Assembly (NCBI RefSeq): GCF_002250505.1
Contig: NZ_NJGY01000001.1
Location: forward strand, 186,001-250,000
Direction of reading: 5' to 3'
DNA length: 64,000 bases
Source of the DNA: Janthinobacterium sp. PC23-8
Lineage (GTDB): Bacteria; Pseudomonadota; Gammaproteobacteria; Burkholderiales; Burkholderiaceae_D
Both the position numbers and the translations under genes were made by a program. Shown in pieces: positions 1 to 7,786 of this stretch (position 1 is its first letter; each line of letters begins with the position of its first letter). Under the pieces are notes generated by a model. It did not search any database and had not been told where the DNA came from. It was given only the letters and a program-made list of their open reading frames with translations.

Positions 1-827
1 AATAGCGGCCGGCGAAACAGGTCGATGGGAAACATCGGCGCCTGGTGGCCGCTTTGCCGGCGCAGCAGCAAAATAAAGAAGATCACCACCGCGACGAGCT
101 CAGGCAGCAAGGTGCTCAAGGGCGCGTGGTGGGCGGCGTCGCCGAACAATAAAATCAGCAAGCCAAACGCGCCCACGTTGTACAGCGCCGTGCGCGCGTC
201 AAGCACGTGGCCCGACAAGCTGGTGGCAGGCAGCATGCGGCTGGCGACGAAAAAACCGGCCACGCCCAGCGGCACATTGATGGCGAACAGCCAGGGCCAG
301 GAGGCGGTGGCCAGGATCAGCGAAGCGGCCGTGGGGCCGATGGCAAAGGCCACGGCGACGACCAGCGAATTATGGCCAAACGCGCGGCCCTGCAAATGTT
401 TGGGATACAGCACGCGCAACAGCGCCGTATTGACACTCATCATGGCGCTGGCGCCGACACCCTGGAACAGCCTGGCCACCACCAGCGAGGGCAAGGACCA
501 GGCCAGCGCGCAAGCGAGCGAGGCCAGGGTAAACAAGAACATGCCAGCGATAAACACGCGGCGGTAGCCGGCGATTTCACCGAGCGCCGAAAACGGCAGC
601 AGGGTCGCCACCATCGCCAGCTGGTACACATTGACGATCCACACGGACGCCGCCGGTGTCGCGTGCAGCTCGCTGGCGATCGCCGGCAGGGCCGTATTGG
701 CAATCGCCGTGTCGAGCGAGGCCATGCCCACGCCGATGGCCAGCGACAGCATGGCCCACACGCGCGCCTTCGGCGGCAAGCCGTCTTCGCCCGCCATCAA
801 TGGCGCGGTTCTGTTCCAGTTCATCAT
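1..827 (-). CDS. MFS drug-type exporter (DHA2-like), cut by window edge
   Basis: The minus-strand frame is open from an ATG at 827 to the window edge, giving about 275 N-terminal residues. The protein begins MMNWNRTAPLM, then shows alternating hydrophobic helices. The stretch LDTAIANTALPAIASELH in the first helix is the typical motif C-like signature of the 14-helix DHA2 (EmrB/QacA) drug:H+ antiporters, and RLFQGVGASAMM fits the conserved loop after helix 4. It would act in the inner membrane as a proton-driven exporter; the substrate cannot be told. The gene starts 7 bases after the RNase T2 stop, so the two may be co-transcribed. A second ATG directly follows (824). The Shine-Dalgarno is weak (AGG at about -9). 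The C-terminal half lies outside the window. Confidence 0.85.
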   Translation of the reverse strand, partial: MMNWNRTAPLMAGEDGLPPKARVWAMLSLAIGVGMASLDTAIANTALPAIASELHATPAASVWIVNVYQLAMVATLLPFSALGEIAGYRRVFIAGMFLFTLASLACALAWSLPSLVVARLFQGVGASAMMSVNTALLRVLYPKHLQGRAFGHNSLVVAVAFAIGPTAASLILATASWPWLFAINVPLGVAGFFVASRMLPATSLSGHVLDARTALYNVGAFGLLILLFGDAAHHAPLSTLLPELVAVVIFFILLLRRQSGHQAPMFPIDLFRRPL

Positions 828-834
828 GGCTGGC

Positions 835-1551
835 CTATTTCTGGCAATCGATCACTTTGAAATCTGTCGAGTAGCAGATGCGCAGCTCGCCGCTATGCTT
901 TTCATAGCCGAGCCAGCGGCCCTTCAGTTGCGGGTTGTGTTCCTTCATCCACTGGAACAGCGCGTTCTTCGGCATACTGGTGTCGGGCAATGTCAAGGCC
1001 TGGAACAACTCGCGTTCCTTCTCGAAATATTGCTTGGCGGTCCCGAAATCGCAGGCGCCATGCTTTTCCCATTCGCCCTGCAGCAGCGCTTCGCCGGGCT
1101 GCATGCACATATACGGCAGTATCTCGGCCGGCGCCAGTTTCGGCAGGTTGCCCTTGCAATAGCGCGGATGCAGCTCCGTCTTGCGCGGCGGCGTAACGGA
1201 AAGATCGTCGCAGCTGGCCGGATTGCGTGACTGCGCCCACAGGCCATGCACGATCCAGCCGAAGTGCTGGTTGTCGGCGCACTGGAACGCGGCTTTTCTG
1301 GACACTTCGCCACGGCGGCGCTGGCTGTCGCAAAAGCCGGGCGACCACGACAGCGCCAGCATGAAGTAGTCGGTCGGCACATTGGTGCTCTGCTTGTAGC
1401 AGGTATTTTTTTCGTCGGACGGCTTGACGTCGTAATCGGCGTAGCTGACATTGCGCGGAATGGCGCACCGGGCGTCGGCGGCGTGCACCAGGCCGCTCGA
1501 CAGGCTCAACAGAAGTGTGGCAAGGGCGGGCAATATGAAACGCAGTTGCAT
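835..1551 (-). CDS. secreted ribonuclease T2 family protein
   Basis: A 238-residue protein with a Sec signal peptide (MQLRFILPALATLLLS, cleaved near VHAADA). Both catalytic blocks of the RNase T2 family are visible: CAS I as WIVHGLWAQ and CAS II as GEWEKHGACDFG. Each carries the family's catalytic His, with Glu and Lys between them in CAS II. There are many Cys residues, as expected for a disulfide-stabilised periplasmic or exported enzyme. It should cleave single-stranded RNA through a 2',3'-cyclic phosphate. The reading frame can be extended to 1587, but the ATG at 1551 has a GAGGAA Shine-Dalgarno and starts exactly at the signal peptide, so it is preferred. It lies downstream of the ilvE terminator and 7 bp upstream of the MFS gene. 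Confidence 0.9.
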   Translation of the reverse strand: MQLRFILPALATLLLSLSSGLVHAADARCAIPRNVSYADYDVKPSDEKNTCYKQSTNVPTDYFMLALSWSPGFCDSQRRRGEVSRKAAFQCADNQHFGWIVHGLWAQSRNPASCDDLSVTPPRKTELHPRYCKGNLPKLAPAEILPYMCMQPGEALLQGEWEKHGACDFGTAKQYFEKERELFQALTLPDTSMPKNALFQWMKEHNPQLKGRWLGYEKHSGELRICYSTDFKVIDCQK

Positions 1552-1570
1552 GGGATTCCTCGAACGATGT

Positions 1571-1597
1571 AAAAACGCCGGCAACACAGTGCCGGCG
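1571..1597 (-). terminator. rho-independent terminator after ilvE
   Basis: On the minus strand, CGCCGGCA and TGCCGGCG form a perfect 8-bp stem around a 6-base loop (CTGTGT), followed directly by TTTTT. It lies 24 bases past the ilvE stop and before the RNase T2 start, so it should separate the two transcripts. Confidence 0.85.
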
Positions 1598-1620
1598 CGG
1601 ACGCGATCAACTGCGGCAGA

Positions 1621-2715
1621 TCAGCAGACGGTGTGCATCCAGCCGTGCGTGTCGGCCCTGGTGCCGTGCTGCAGGCCCAGCAGGGCCTCGCGCAGGGCCA
1701 GGGTCACGGTGCCGTTTTCGTTGTTGTTGATGGTCATTTCAAAGCCGTTGGCCTTGGCCACGCCCACCGGCGTGATGACGGCGGCCGTGCCGCAGGCGAA
1801 CACTTCGGTCATGCGGCCCGAGGCGATATCGTCGCGCCATTGCTGTACCGACAACTTGCGCTCTTCGGTGGCATAGCCGAGGTCTTTGGCCATCTCCAGC
1901 AGGCTGCGGCGGGTAATGCCAGGCAACAGGGTGCCCGTCAGTTCCGGCGTCACCACCGTGATTTTTTCGCCATCCTGGTAGACGAAGAACAGGTTCATGC
2001 CGCCCATCTCTTCGATGAATTCGCGGTGCACGGCGTCGAGCCAGACCACCTGGTCACAGCCTTTTTCCTGCGCCTGCGACTGCGCCATCAGGCTGGCCGC
2101 ATAGTTGCCGGCGCACTTGGCTTCACCTGTGCCGCCCGGCGCGGCGCGCACGAAGTCTTCGCTGATCCACACCGTGACCGGTTTCACGCCTTGCGGGAAA
2201 TAGGCGCCGGCAGGCGAGGCGAACAGCACGAACAGGTATTCTTCCGACGGACGCACGCCCAGATAAGGATCGGTGGCGATCATCAAAGGGCGCATGTACA
2301 GGCTCTCGCCGGTTTTCGTTGGCACCCAGTTGCGGTCGATGGAAATCAGGGCGTCGCCCGCTTCCAGGAACAGGTCGACAGGAATGGCCGGCATGGCCAG
2401 GCGCGCGGCGCTGCGGTTGAAGCGCTCGGCGTTCTGTTCCGGGCGGAACGTCCTGATGCTGCCGTCGGGCTGGGCAAATGCCTTGTAGCCTTCGAAAATG
2501 GCCTGGCCGTAATGCAGCGACGAGGCTGACGGATCGAGCATCAACGGGCCGTAGGCTTTCAGCTCGCCCTGTTGCCACTTGCCGTCGCGGTAAGGTATGA
2601 CCACCATATGGTCGGTAAACACGCGGCCAAAGGCCGGCTTGTTCATGCGCTCGCCGCGCTCGGCGTCGGACAGGGGGTGGGCGGAAGGCGTGATGGCGAT
2701 GTTCGATGTGGTCAT
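1621..2715 (-). CDS. ilvE: branched-chain amino acid aminotransferase
   Basis: A 364-residue class IV PLP-dependent aminotransferase that interconverts Leu, Ile and Val with their 2-oxo acids using 2-oxoglutarate/glutamate. The length fits the longer BCAT form. Recognisable blocks are LHYGQAIFEGYKAF near the N-terminus, YMRPLMIATDPYLGV, the PLP lysine in GGTGEAKCAGNYAAS, EEMGGMNLFFVY, GTLLPGITRRSLLEMA and VFACGTAAVITPVG. The start at 2715 gives MTTSNIAITPSAHPLS, but the Shine-Dalgarno is poor. The gene is monocistronic: it has its own terminator at 1571-1597, and the next gene upstream is divergent. A possible -10 (TACAAT) sits on the minus strand at 2754-2749 without a good -35. Confidence 0.95.
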   Translation of the reverse strand: MTTSNIAITPSAHPLSDAERGERMNKPAFGRVFTDHMVVIPYRDGKWQQGELKAYGPLMLDPSASSLHYGQAIFEGYKAFAQPDGSIRTFRPEQNAERFNRSAARLAMPAIPVDLFLEAGDALISIDRNWVPTKTGESLYMRPLMIATDPYLGVRPSEEYLFVLFASPAGAYFPQGVKPVTVWISEDFVRAAPGGTGEAKCAGNYAASLMAQSQAQEKGCDQVVWLDAVHREFIEEMGGMNLFFVYQDGEKITVVTPELTGTLLPGITRRSLLEMAKDLGYATEERKLSVQQWRDDIASGRMTEVFACGTAAVITPVGVAKANGFEMTINNNENGTVTLALREALLGLQHGTRADTHGWMHTVC

Positions 2716-2882
2716 GGGATATCGATGAGAGTATGAATTCAGGCGGCTATTGTAGTCCTTCGTCGCGGCGATGGCAGCGTGCCGCCCTGCGCACGGGACA
2801 AAATGGCAGTATGCATGGCAAAACGCGGCGCGACAAGCACGCGGGCACTGTCGCGGCAGGAAAAAACCGCCGAAGCATTAGC

Positions 2883-2901
2883 GCGAATCATTCTCATTTG
2901 C
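2883..2901 (+). promoter_or_regulatory. Fur-box-like site upstream of the PepSY-flavodoxin reductase
   Basis: GCGAATCATTCTCATTTGC; its reverse complement matches 13 of 19 positions of the E. coli Fur consensus, with the AATGA-type core arms intact. It lies 60 bases before the ATG at 2961, where a repressor would block transcription. Two further similar sites in the window (7657-7675, 32591-32609) both precede TonB receptors, which strengthens the reading. Confidence 0.7.
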
Positions 2902-2960
2902 GATATGATGTGGGCCTGGTCTGCAGTTGTCAGCGCCACCCTTCGTCTGAAAGCCGATTC

Positions 2961-5513
2961 ATGAGTACACCGACCATCGCCGCAACGCCCGCGCCGCGCG
3001 CGAGCATGCCAACGCCATCGACGCCCCTGCCGAAGGCGGGCGTGCGCCAGCGCAACGCCACGCGCCGCAACTGGCCCAGCTGGAAACAAATCTGGTTCCA
3101 GCTGCACTGGTTTATCGGCATTACGGCCGGCACGGTGCTGATGATCATTGGCATCTCGGGCGCGACGATTTCCTTCAAGGATGAGTTGCTCGATGTAATG
3201 AACCCCGGCGTGCGCCAGGTGCCAGTGGAAACGCGCGCGCCGTTGACGCCAGGCCAGCTGGCCAGCGTGGCGGCCGCCGACCATGGCCAGCGTGTCGCCT
3301 CCGTCACCGTATATGCCGAGCCGGGCGCCGCGCCGCGCGTGTTGTTTGCGCCGCAAGCGGGCCAGCGCCGTGGCGAGTCGGTCTATGTCCACCCCTACAC
3401 TGGCGCGACGCGCCCGGCGTTGCAAGGCGCCGGCTTTTTCGAGTGGACGGAGTCCCTGCACCGCTGGCTGCTGCTGCCGCGCGAGCCGGGCCGCCAGGTC
3501 GCAGGCGCGCTGGCGCTGTGCCTGCTGGGCCTGGCCCTGTCGGGCCTGTATCTGCGCTGGCCGCGCCGCCCGCTGGCCTGGCGCACCTGGCTGACGTTCG
3601 ATCCGGCCCTGAAAGGCCGCTCGTTTTTATGGAATCTGCATGCCGTGATCGGCACCTGGTGCCTGGTGGTGTATGTGATGCTGACATTGACCGGCGTGTA
3701 CTGGAGCTACGACTTTGTGCGCGACCAGATCGACGCCTGGGCCGGCAAGCCGCCGCGCATGGCGCAAGCACCGGCCCGGCCGGAACAGGCACGCGAGAAG
3801 AAACCGCAGGTCGCGCGCGCCGCAATCGACACCACGCTCGCCTGGCATGCTTTCCAGCAGCGCGCCGGCGCCTGGAGCCTGGCCATCGTGCGCCTGCCCG
3901 CACGCGCCGGCGAGGCGGTGCAAATCACCTGGCTGGCGGCCGATGCGCCCCATGACCGCGCGCGCAGCACCATGGCCATCCTGCCCGCCGACGGCAGCAT
4001 CACCGAGGACAAGCGCTACGGCCAGCAAGGTACGGGTTCGCGCCTGGTCAGCGTGATTTACCCGCTGCATATGGGCACGTATTTCGGTTTGCCGGGACGC
4101 ATTATCGTCACCATCGCCAGCCTGTGCATGCCGCTGTTCGGCATTACCGGCTGGATGTTGTATCTGGGCCGGCGCAAGGCCAGGCGGGCCGTTGCCGCGC
4201 AGCGCGCCATGCTGGGCGCCGGCGCGCCCGGCCCCCATGTCAGCGCCCTGCCGACCCTGGTGGCCTACGCCAGCCAGTCGGGCCAGGCCGAAAGGCTGGC
4301 CCTGGAAAGCGCGCGCGCCCTGCAGCAGGCCGGCGTGCCGGTCGACGTACGCTCGCTCGATCAATTATCTCCCTCGCAACTGCGCCAGTATGAACGCGCG
4401 CTGATCGTTGCCAGCACCTTTGGCGAAGGCGAAGCGCCCGACGGCGCGCGCCGCTTTGCACGCCTGCTGGGCGACAGCAAGGCAGCTGACTTGACGGGCC
4501 TGGAGTTCGGCGTGCTGGCCCTGGGCGACCGCCATTACGCCGAATTCTGCGGCTTTGGCCACGTGCTGGACGCGCGCCTGCGCGCTCTCGGCGCGACCGC
4601 TTTGTTCCCGCTGATCGAAGTCGACAAGCACGATGCCCAGGCTCTCGACGCCTGGTCGCAGGCACTGGCGCGCACCAGTGGCAGCCCGATCGACGCCATC
4701 GGCCGCCAGGAAGAAGCGTCGTACCAGGCCTGGACCTTGACGCGCCGCGTACTGCTCAATGCCGGCAGCCAGGGCGGCGAACTGTATGAAATCGGCTTGT
4801 CCGGTCCGGTGGGTGCGCAGTGGGAAGCGGGCACGCTGGCGGAAATCATCGCGTGTAATATCGACGGCAGCGAAGGCCTGGACGCCGCTGGCAGCGTGCC
4901 GCATGCGCCGCGCAGCTATTCGCTGGCGTCCATGCCGCAGGACGGCGAGCTGCAGTTGCTGGTGCGCCAGGAACGCCATCAGGGCGGCACCAACGGCGGC
5001 TATGGCGTGGCCTCGGGCTGGCTGACGCGGTTCGCGCCGCTCGGTAGCGCCATCCGCCTGCGCTTGCAGGCCAACCCGGCCTTCGCGCCGGCCTTGACGC
5101 AGCTACCCTGCATTTATATCGGCAACGGCTCGGGCCTGGCCGGCCTGCGCGCGCACCTGCGTGCGCGCCGGCAGGCGGGGCTTGGCCGCAACTGGCTGCT
5201 GTTCGGCGAGCGCCAGCACAGTGTCGACAGCATCTGCGCGCAAGAGCTGGAAAGCTGGCTGCAGGACGGCCACCTGGCGCGCCTGGACCGCACCTTTTCG
5301 CGCGACGGCGAACCTGGCGAATACGTGCAGGACCGCCTGCGCAGCGCCGCCGACGAACTGGGCGCCTGGCTGCGGGACGGCGCCATCATCTACGTGTGTG
5401 GCAGCCTGCAGGGCATGGCGGCCGGCGTCGATGCAGTGCTGCAAGAGGTACTGGGCCAGGAGGGACTCGACGAACTGCGCGCCCAGGGGCGCTACCGCCG
5501 CGATGTTTATTGA
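2961..5513 (+). CDS. PepSY-TM / flavodoxin / NADPH-flavin reductase fusion
   Basis: An 850-residue inner-membrane protein with two parts. Residues about 40-405 are a PepSY-TM module with helices near 46-71, 180-200, 226-250 and 378-402. His residues in LHWFIG, SLHRWLLL, NLHAVIG and PLHMGTYFG sit at membrane borders and could hold heme. From about 431 there is a flavodoxin domain (PTLVAYASQSGQAERL, STFGEGEAPD), then FAD- and NADPH-binding domains like the sulfite reductase alpha subunit (YIGNGSGLAGL, LLFGERQHSVDS, VCGSLQGM, C-terminal RDVY). The likely role is carrying electrons from NADPH across or into the membrane, most likely to reduce ferric siderophore; this is inferred from the Fur box upstream. 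The open frame extends to 2706, but the Fur box lies inside that extension, and 2961 matches the natural N-terminus. Confidence 0.85.
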   Translation: MSTPTIAATPAPRASMPTPSTPLPKAGVRQRNATRRNWPSWKQIWFQLHWFIGITAGTVLMIIGISGATISFKDELLDVMNPGVRQVPVETRAPLTPGQLASVAAADHGQRVASVTVYAEPGAAPRVLFAPQAGQRRGESVYVHPYTGATRPALQGAGFFEWTESLHRWLLLPREPGRQVAGALALCLLGLALSGLYLRWPRRPLAWRTWLTFDPALKGRSFLWNLHAVIGTWCLVVYVMLTLTGVYWSYDFVRDQIDAWAGKPPRMAQAPARPEQAREKKPQVARAAIDTTLAWHAFQQRAGAWSLAIVRLPARAGEAVQITWLAADAPHDRARSTMAILPADGSITEDKRYGQQGTGSRLVSVIYPLHMGTYFGLPGRIIVTIASLCMPLFGITGWMLYLGRRKARRAVAAQRAMLGAGAPGPHVSALPTLVAYASQSGQAERLALESARALQQAGVPVDVRSLDQLSPSQLRQYERALIVASTFGEGEAPDGARRFARLLGDSKAADLTGLEFGVLALGDRHYAEFCGFGHVLDARLRALGATALFPLIEVDKHDAQALDAWSQALARTSGSPIDAIGRQEEASYQAWTLTRRVLLNAGSQGGELYEIGLSGPVGAQWEAGTLAEIIACNIDGSEGLDAAGSVPHAPRSYSLASMPQDGELQLLVRQERHQGGTNGGYGVASGWLTRFAPLGSAIRLRLQANPAFAPALTQLPCIYIGNGSGLAGLRAHLRARRQAGLGRNWLLFGERQHSVDSICAQELESWLQDGHLARLDRTFSRDGEPGEYVQDRLRSAADELGAWLRDGAIIYVCGSLQGMAAGVDAVLQEVLGQEGLDELRAQGRYRRDVY

Positions 5514-5538
5514 TGTGGCACAAACCATGACTGGAGCC

Positions 5539-5560
5539 CGGCGCCCTGTGTGGGGCGCCG
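5539..5560 (+). terminator. weak hairpin after the flavodoxin reductase gene
   Basis: CGGCGCC and GGCGCCG form a 7-bp GC-only stem around an 8-base loop, 25 bases past the stop codon at 5513. There is no T-tract, so at best it is a weak or Rho-assisted terminator. Confidence 0.3.
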
Positions 5561-5620
5561 CACGGTCAGGCCACGCCATCGGCCTACAGTGGAGTTCTCT
5601 TCTCCACTTTGAGGTGCGCC

Positions 5621-5806
5621 ATGAAAAACCCCTGGATGAGCATGTACCTGAGCGCCGCCAACCGCGTCGCCAATACGGCGCGCGGCCACGCGACAGCCGC
5701 CATCAAGCGCGAAGCGGCGAAAAACACGCGGCAGCTGACCCAAGTGTGGTTCGATTCCTTGCTGCCGCCGGCGGGCAGGCCGCGCAAAAGCCGCAAGGCA
5801 AAATAG
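5621..5806 (+). CDS. small basic hypothetical protein (61 aa)
   Basis: A 61-residue ORF starting MKNPWMSMYLSAANRVANTA. It is followed by an Ala/Arg/Lys-rich helix and ends in the basic tail GRPRKSRKAK. A good GAGGTG Shine-Dalgarno lies 4 bases before the ATG. The first half could be amphipathic, and the sequence layout is reminiscent of small phasin-like or nucleic-acid-binding proteins, but I do not recognise it. A 7-bp perfect inverted repeat (AGTGGAG / CTCCACT, 5588-5608) sits just before the Shine-Dalgarno. It could be an operator or a translational control hairpin. No neighbour explains it. Confidence 0.6.
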   Translation: MKNPWMSMYLSAANRVANTARGHATAAIKREAAKNTRQLTQVWFDSLLPPAGRPRKSRKAK

Positions 5807-5850
5807 ACGGCGGCACGGCACAGCTTGGTGCAGTGCATCACAGCAATAAG

Positions 5851-5878
5851 TTGAACTTATCGCCAGTTGACCTACACT
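5851..5878 (+). promoter_or_regulatory. putative sigma-70 promoter
   Basis: TTGAAC (5851-5856), a 16-base spacer and TACACT (5873-5878). It would drive the 50-aa ORF at 5952. Matches are 4 or 5 of 6 at each box; there is no experimental support. Confidence 0.4.
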
Positions 5879-5951
5879 GCAGGCATGATGTCGTTGGATA
5901 ACCGGCTGGCGCCGCATCCCCGCGCTGCCGCCGGCTTGCCGGGAGATGATC

Positions 5952-6104
5952 ATGTTGACGCTCAAAGTGCTGGCCTGCCTTGCCATCTCGTCCCTGATGC
6001 TGCTGCCAGTGGTGTTGCACAGATCTACTCCCTCCATGACCCAAGTGCTGCAAACGCCGAATGTCGATGCCCATGCGATGTGGTCGCGATGGCCGCAACG
6101 CTGA
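5952..6104 (+). CDS. small predicted membrane or exported peptide (50 aa)
   Basis: The ATG at 5952 follows a GGGAGATGATC ribosome site. The product is MLTLKVLACLAISSLMLLPV followed by a short polar tail that ends WSRWPQR. It has one hydrophobic segment (residues 2-22), like a signal anchor or signal peptide with almost no mature part. A plausible promoter lies 74 bases upstream (5851-5878), and the FNR-type site and hemerythrin gene follow. I know no family for it. The long minus-strand frame that crosses this region shows no protein signal, so this small ORF is the better candidate. Confidence 0.4.
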   Translation: MLTLKVLACLAISSLMLLPVVLHRSTPSMTQVLQTPNVDAHAMWSRWPQR

Positions 6105-6143
6105 TGCAGATGCCGGTTGTCTGCGTTTGATCCCATTGTAATT

Positions 6144-6157
6144 TTGATCCAGATCAT
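6144..6157 (+). promoter_or_regulatory. FNR/ANR/DNR-type binding site before hemerythrin
   Basis: TTGATCCAGATCAT matches the consensus TTGAT-N4-ATCAA at 9 of 10 fixed positions. The centre is 80 bases before the hemerythrin start. A class II arrangement would put the start site near 6192, with a -10 around CACACT (about 6180). Confidence 0.6.
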
Positions 6158-6230
6158 GGATTTCCGTGTTCGGCGCGCCCACACTGGAGTGGACCGGTCA
6201 ACCCGACCGTAGGCCCACACAGGAGTTGGC

Positions 6231-6629
6231 ATGTTGACATCGCAATGGAAGCAAGACATGGCGCTGGGCGTCCCCGCCATCGACGAGGCGCATGAAGCGC
6301 TGTTTGACGAACTGGCGCGCCTGTCGCAACTGGGCGACCGGCAGTTCAGCACGGCCTTTCGCGAACTGATCGCGGCCGTGGAACGCGATTTCCGCGAAGA
6401 GGAAGACCTGATGGAGGAAATCGGTTTTCCCTCGCTGGCCAACCACCGCGAACAGCACGCGCGGGTGCTGAGCGGTCTGCACCACGCCTGGGCCGCCGTC
6501 GACGAGGGCGACCTGGAACAGGGCCGCCATGCGCTGACCCTGCTGCCGCAGTGGCTGCTGTTTCACCAGGCCACGATGGACCTGGCGCTGGCTGCGGCGC
6601 TGGAACTGGTGCAGCGCCAGCCCAACTAA
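6231..6629 (+). CDS. bacteriohemerythrin-like di-iron protein
   Basis: A 132-residue single-domain hemerythrin-like protein. Ligand motifs in order are H21 (DEAHEALF), E57/E58 (DFREEEDLM), H72 and H76 (NHREQHARVL), and H112 with D117 (FHQATMD). The His that normally precedes the Phe of the HFxxEE motif is Asp here (D53), so one of the usual five His ligands is missing. Known bacteriohemerythrins bind O2 reversibly at a di-iron centre for storage, sensing or delivery to oxidases. AGGAG lies 9 bases before the ATG. The FNR-type site upstream suggests induction at low oxygen, which fits the bd oxidase operon elsewhere in the window. Confidence 0.88.
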   Translation: MLTSQWKQDMALGVPAIDEAHEALFDELARLSQLGDRQFSTAFRELIAAVERDFREEEDLMEEIGFPSLANHREQHARVLSGLHHAWAAVDEGDLEQGRHALTLLPQWLLFHQATMDLALAAALELVQRQPN

Positions 6630-6634
6630 GCGCC

Positions 6635-7510
6635 TTACAGCAGCAGCACGGTGGCCTGTTCAGGCATCACCACGCGATACTGGCCCGGGTATTTGTCTTC
6701 GCCATCGAATTTCTTGCAATACACGGGCAGCTTGATATCGTTGACGGCCACGTCATCCATGGGCAGGGTCGCGATCAGTTGCTGGTCCTGCACCAGCTGC
6801 ACGGCGCTGCCACGCTCCGGTGCGCAAAAGGCCAGCGACTCGATCTCGGTGGTGAACAGGCGCTTGTACCACGGCGTGATCGCGCGCACCGCCAGCCTGG
6901 CGTCGTGCAAGACCTGCGCCACTCTCGCCACCGTCCAGGCGTCGCGCGCCACGGACGGCTGGATCACCATACTGGCGGTCAATTCCCCCTTGCCCTTGTT
7001 GACCAGGAAACTGCCATCCTGGGCGGCGATCTCGTCGTTGATGGGCACGATAAACACACCGCCCTCGCCGACCTTGACTGCAATCGGTGCGCCATCGCCC
7101 TGCAAGGCCACGCGCACATCGTCGATGGTAGCGCTGAGCTTGGCGGGAATCAGGCGCAAGGCCATCACCACATTGCCGCGCGATACCTGCCACACTTTCT
7201 TTGCCGTCAGATAGCTGTCGCGGTACGCCGTAAAGCGCACGCGCGGCGCAGTGGCCAGATTGCTGGCCTTGACCGTCACCGACTGGGGCGTGGCTTGCAG
7301 CAGTTCCGACGCGCCCGGTTCCGCTACGGCTGCTGCGGCGGGAACTTCATGCGCCGGCGATGGGGACAGTGCCGGAACCGGCGCGGCCGGCGTTTCCTGC
7401 TGCGGTTGCGCCGTCACGAGCGCTGGCGCTTCCTGTGCCTGGCCTGGCAACACAATGCACAAGCATCCGGCACAGGCGATCACTATCCCGATCCCGATTT
7501 GTTTACGCAT
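6635..7510 (-). CDS. exported hypothetical protein with Pro/Ala linker
   Basis: A 291-residue protein with a signal peptide (MRKQIGIGIVIACAGCLCIV, then LPGQAQEAP). The Cys at about 16 and 18 could suggest a lipoprotein, but the lipobox is not clean. A Pro/Ala/Glu-rich low-complexity linker follows (about 27-70). Then comes a folded region of about 220 residues with two Cys near the C-terminus (AFCAPERG, LPVYCKKFDG). I do not recognise the family. It is convergent with the hemerythrin gene, with 5 bases between the stops. Its start faces the Fur-box region of the TonB receptor at 7787, so divergent control is possible. Confidence 0.65.
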   Translation of the reverse strand: MRKQIGIGIVIACAGCLCIVLPGQAQEAPALVTAQPQQETPAAPVPALSPSPAHEVPAAAAVAEPGASELLQATPQSVTVKASNLATAPRVRFTAYRDSYLTAKKVWQVSRGNVVMALRLIPAKLSATIDDVRVALQGDGAPIAVKVGEGGVFIVPINDEIAAQDGSFLVNKGKGELTASMVIQPSVARDAWTVARVAQVLHDARLAVRAITPWYKRLFTTEIESLAFCAPERGSAVQLVQDQQLIATLPMDDVAVNDIKLPVYCKKFDGEDKYPGQYRVVMPEQATVLLL

Positions 7511-7656
7511 GAAATTCCTTCATCTGACAAATATCCTGCATGCATTATCGCAGAACCATTTGCACAGCGTACAGCATCCAAAAATATCATGATAGCAATA
7601 TTTTTCGCACATTTTTGGTGCAAATACTGGCTTATTTAATCAACATCCCTTATATT

Positions 7657-7675
7657 GTTAATGATTCTCATTCAA
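7657..7675 (+). promoter_or_regulatory. Fur-box-like site upstream of TonB receptor
   Basis: GTTAATGATTCTCATTCAA matches the E. coli Fur consensus at 13 of 19 positions. It lies in an AT-rich stretch (about 7540-7690) between the divergent exported protein and the receptor gene, 112 bases before the receptor start. Confidence 0.75.
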
Positions 7676-7786
7676 TTTATAGATGTACTCCAAGCCAGAC
7701 CGGGCAGCAACACGCCACCCCACCAGCCACTGCGCCTAGCGCCAGAAGAGAGATGACACCCACAACGACACCACGCCAGGATGACC

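Noticed and set aside
2706..2960. N-terminal extension of the PepSY-flavodoxin gene
   Set aside because: The extension would translate through the Fur box and lacks a ribosome site.
5507..6442. 311-codon minus-strand open frame
   Set aside because: It lies across the hemerythrin gene and two small ORFs. Its translation is Ser/Arg-rich with no domain, typical of a shadow frame in GC-rich DNA.
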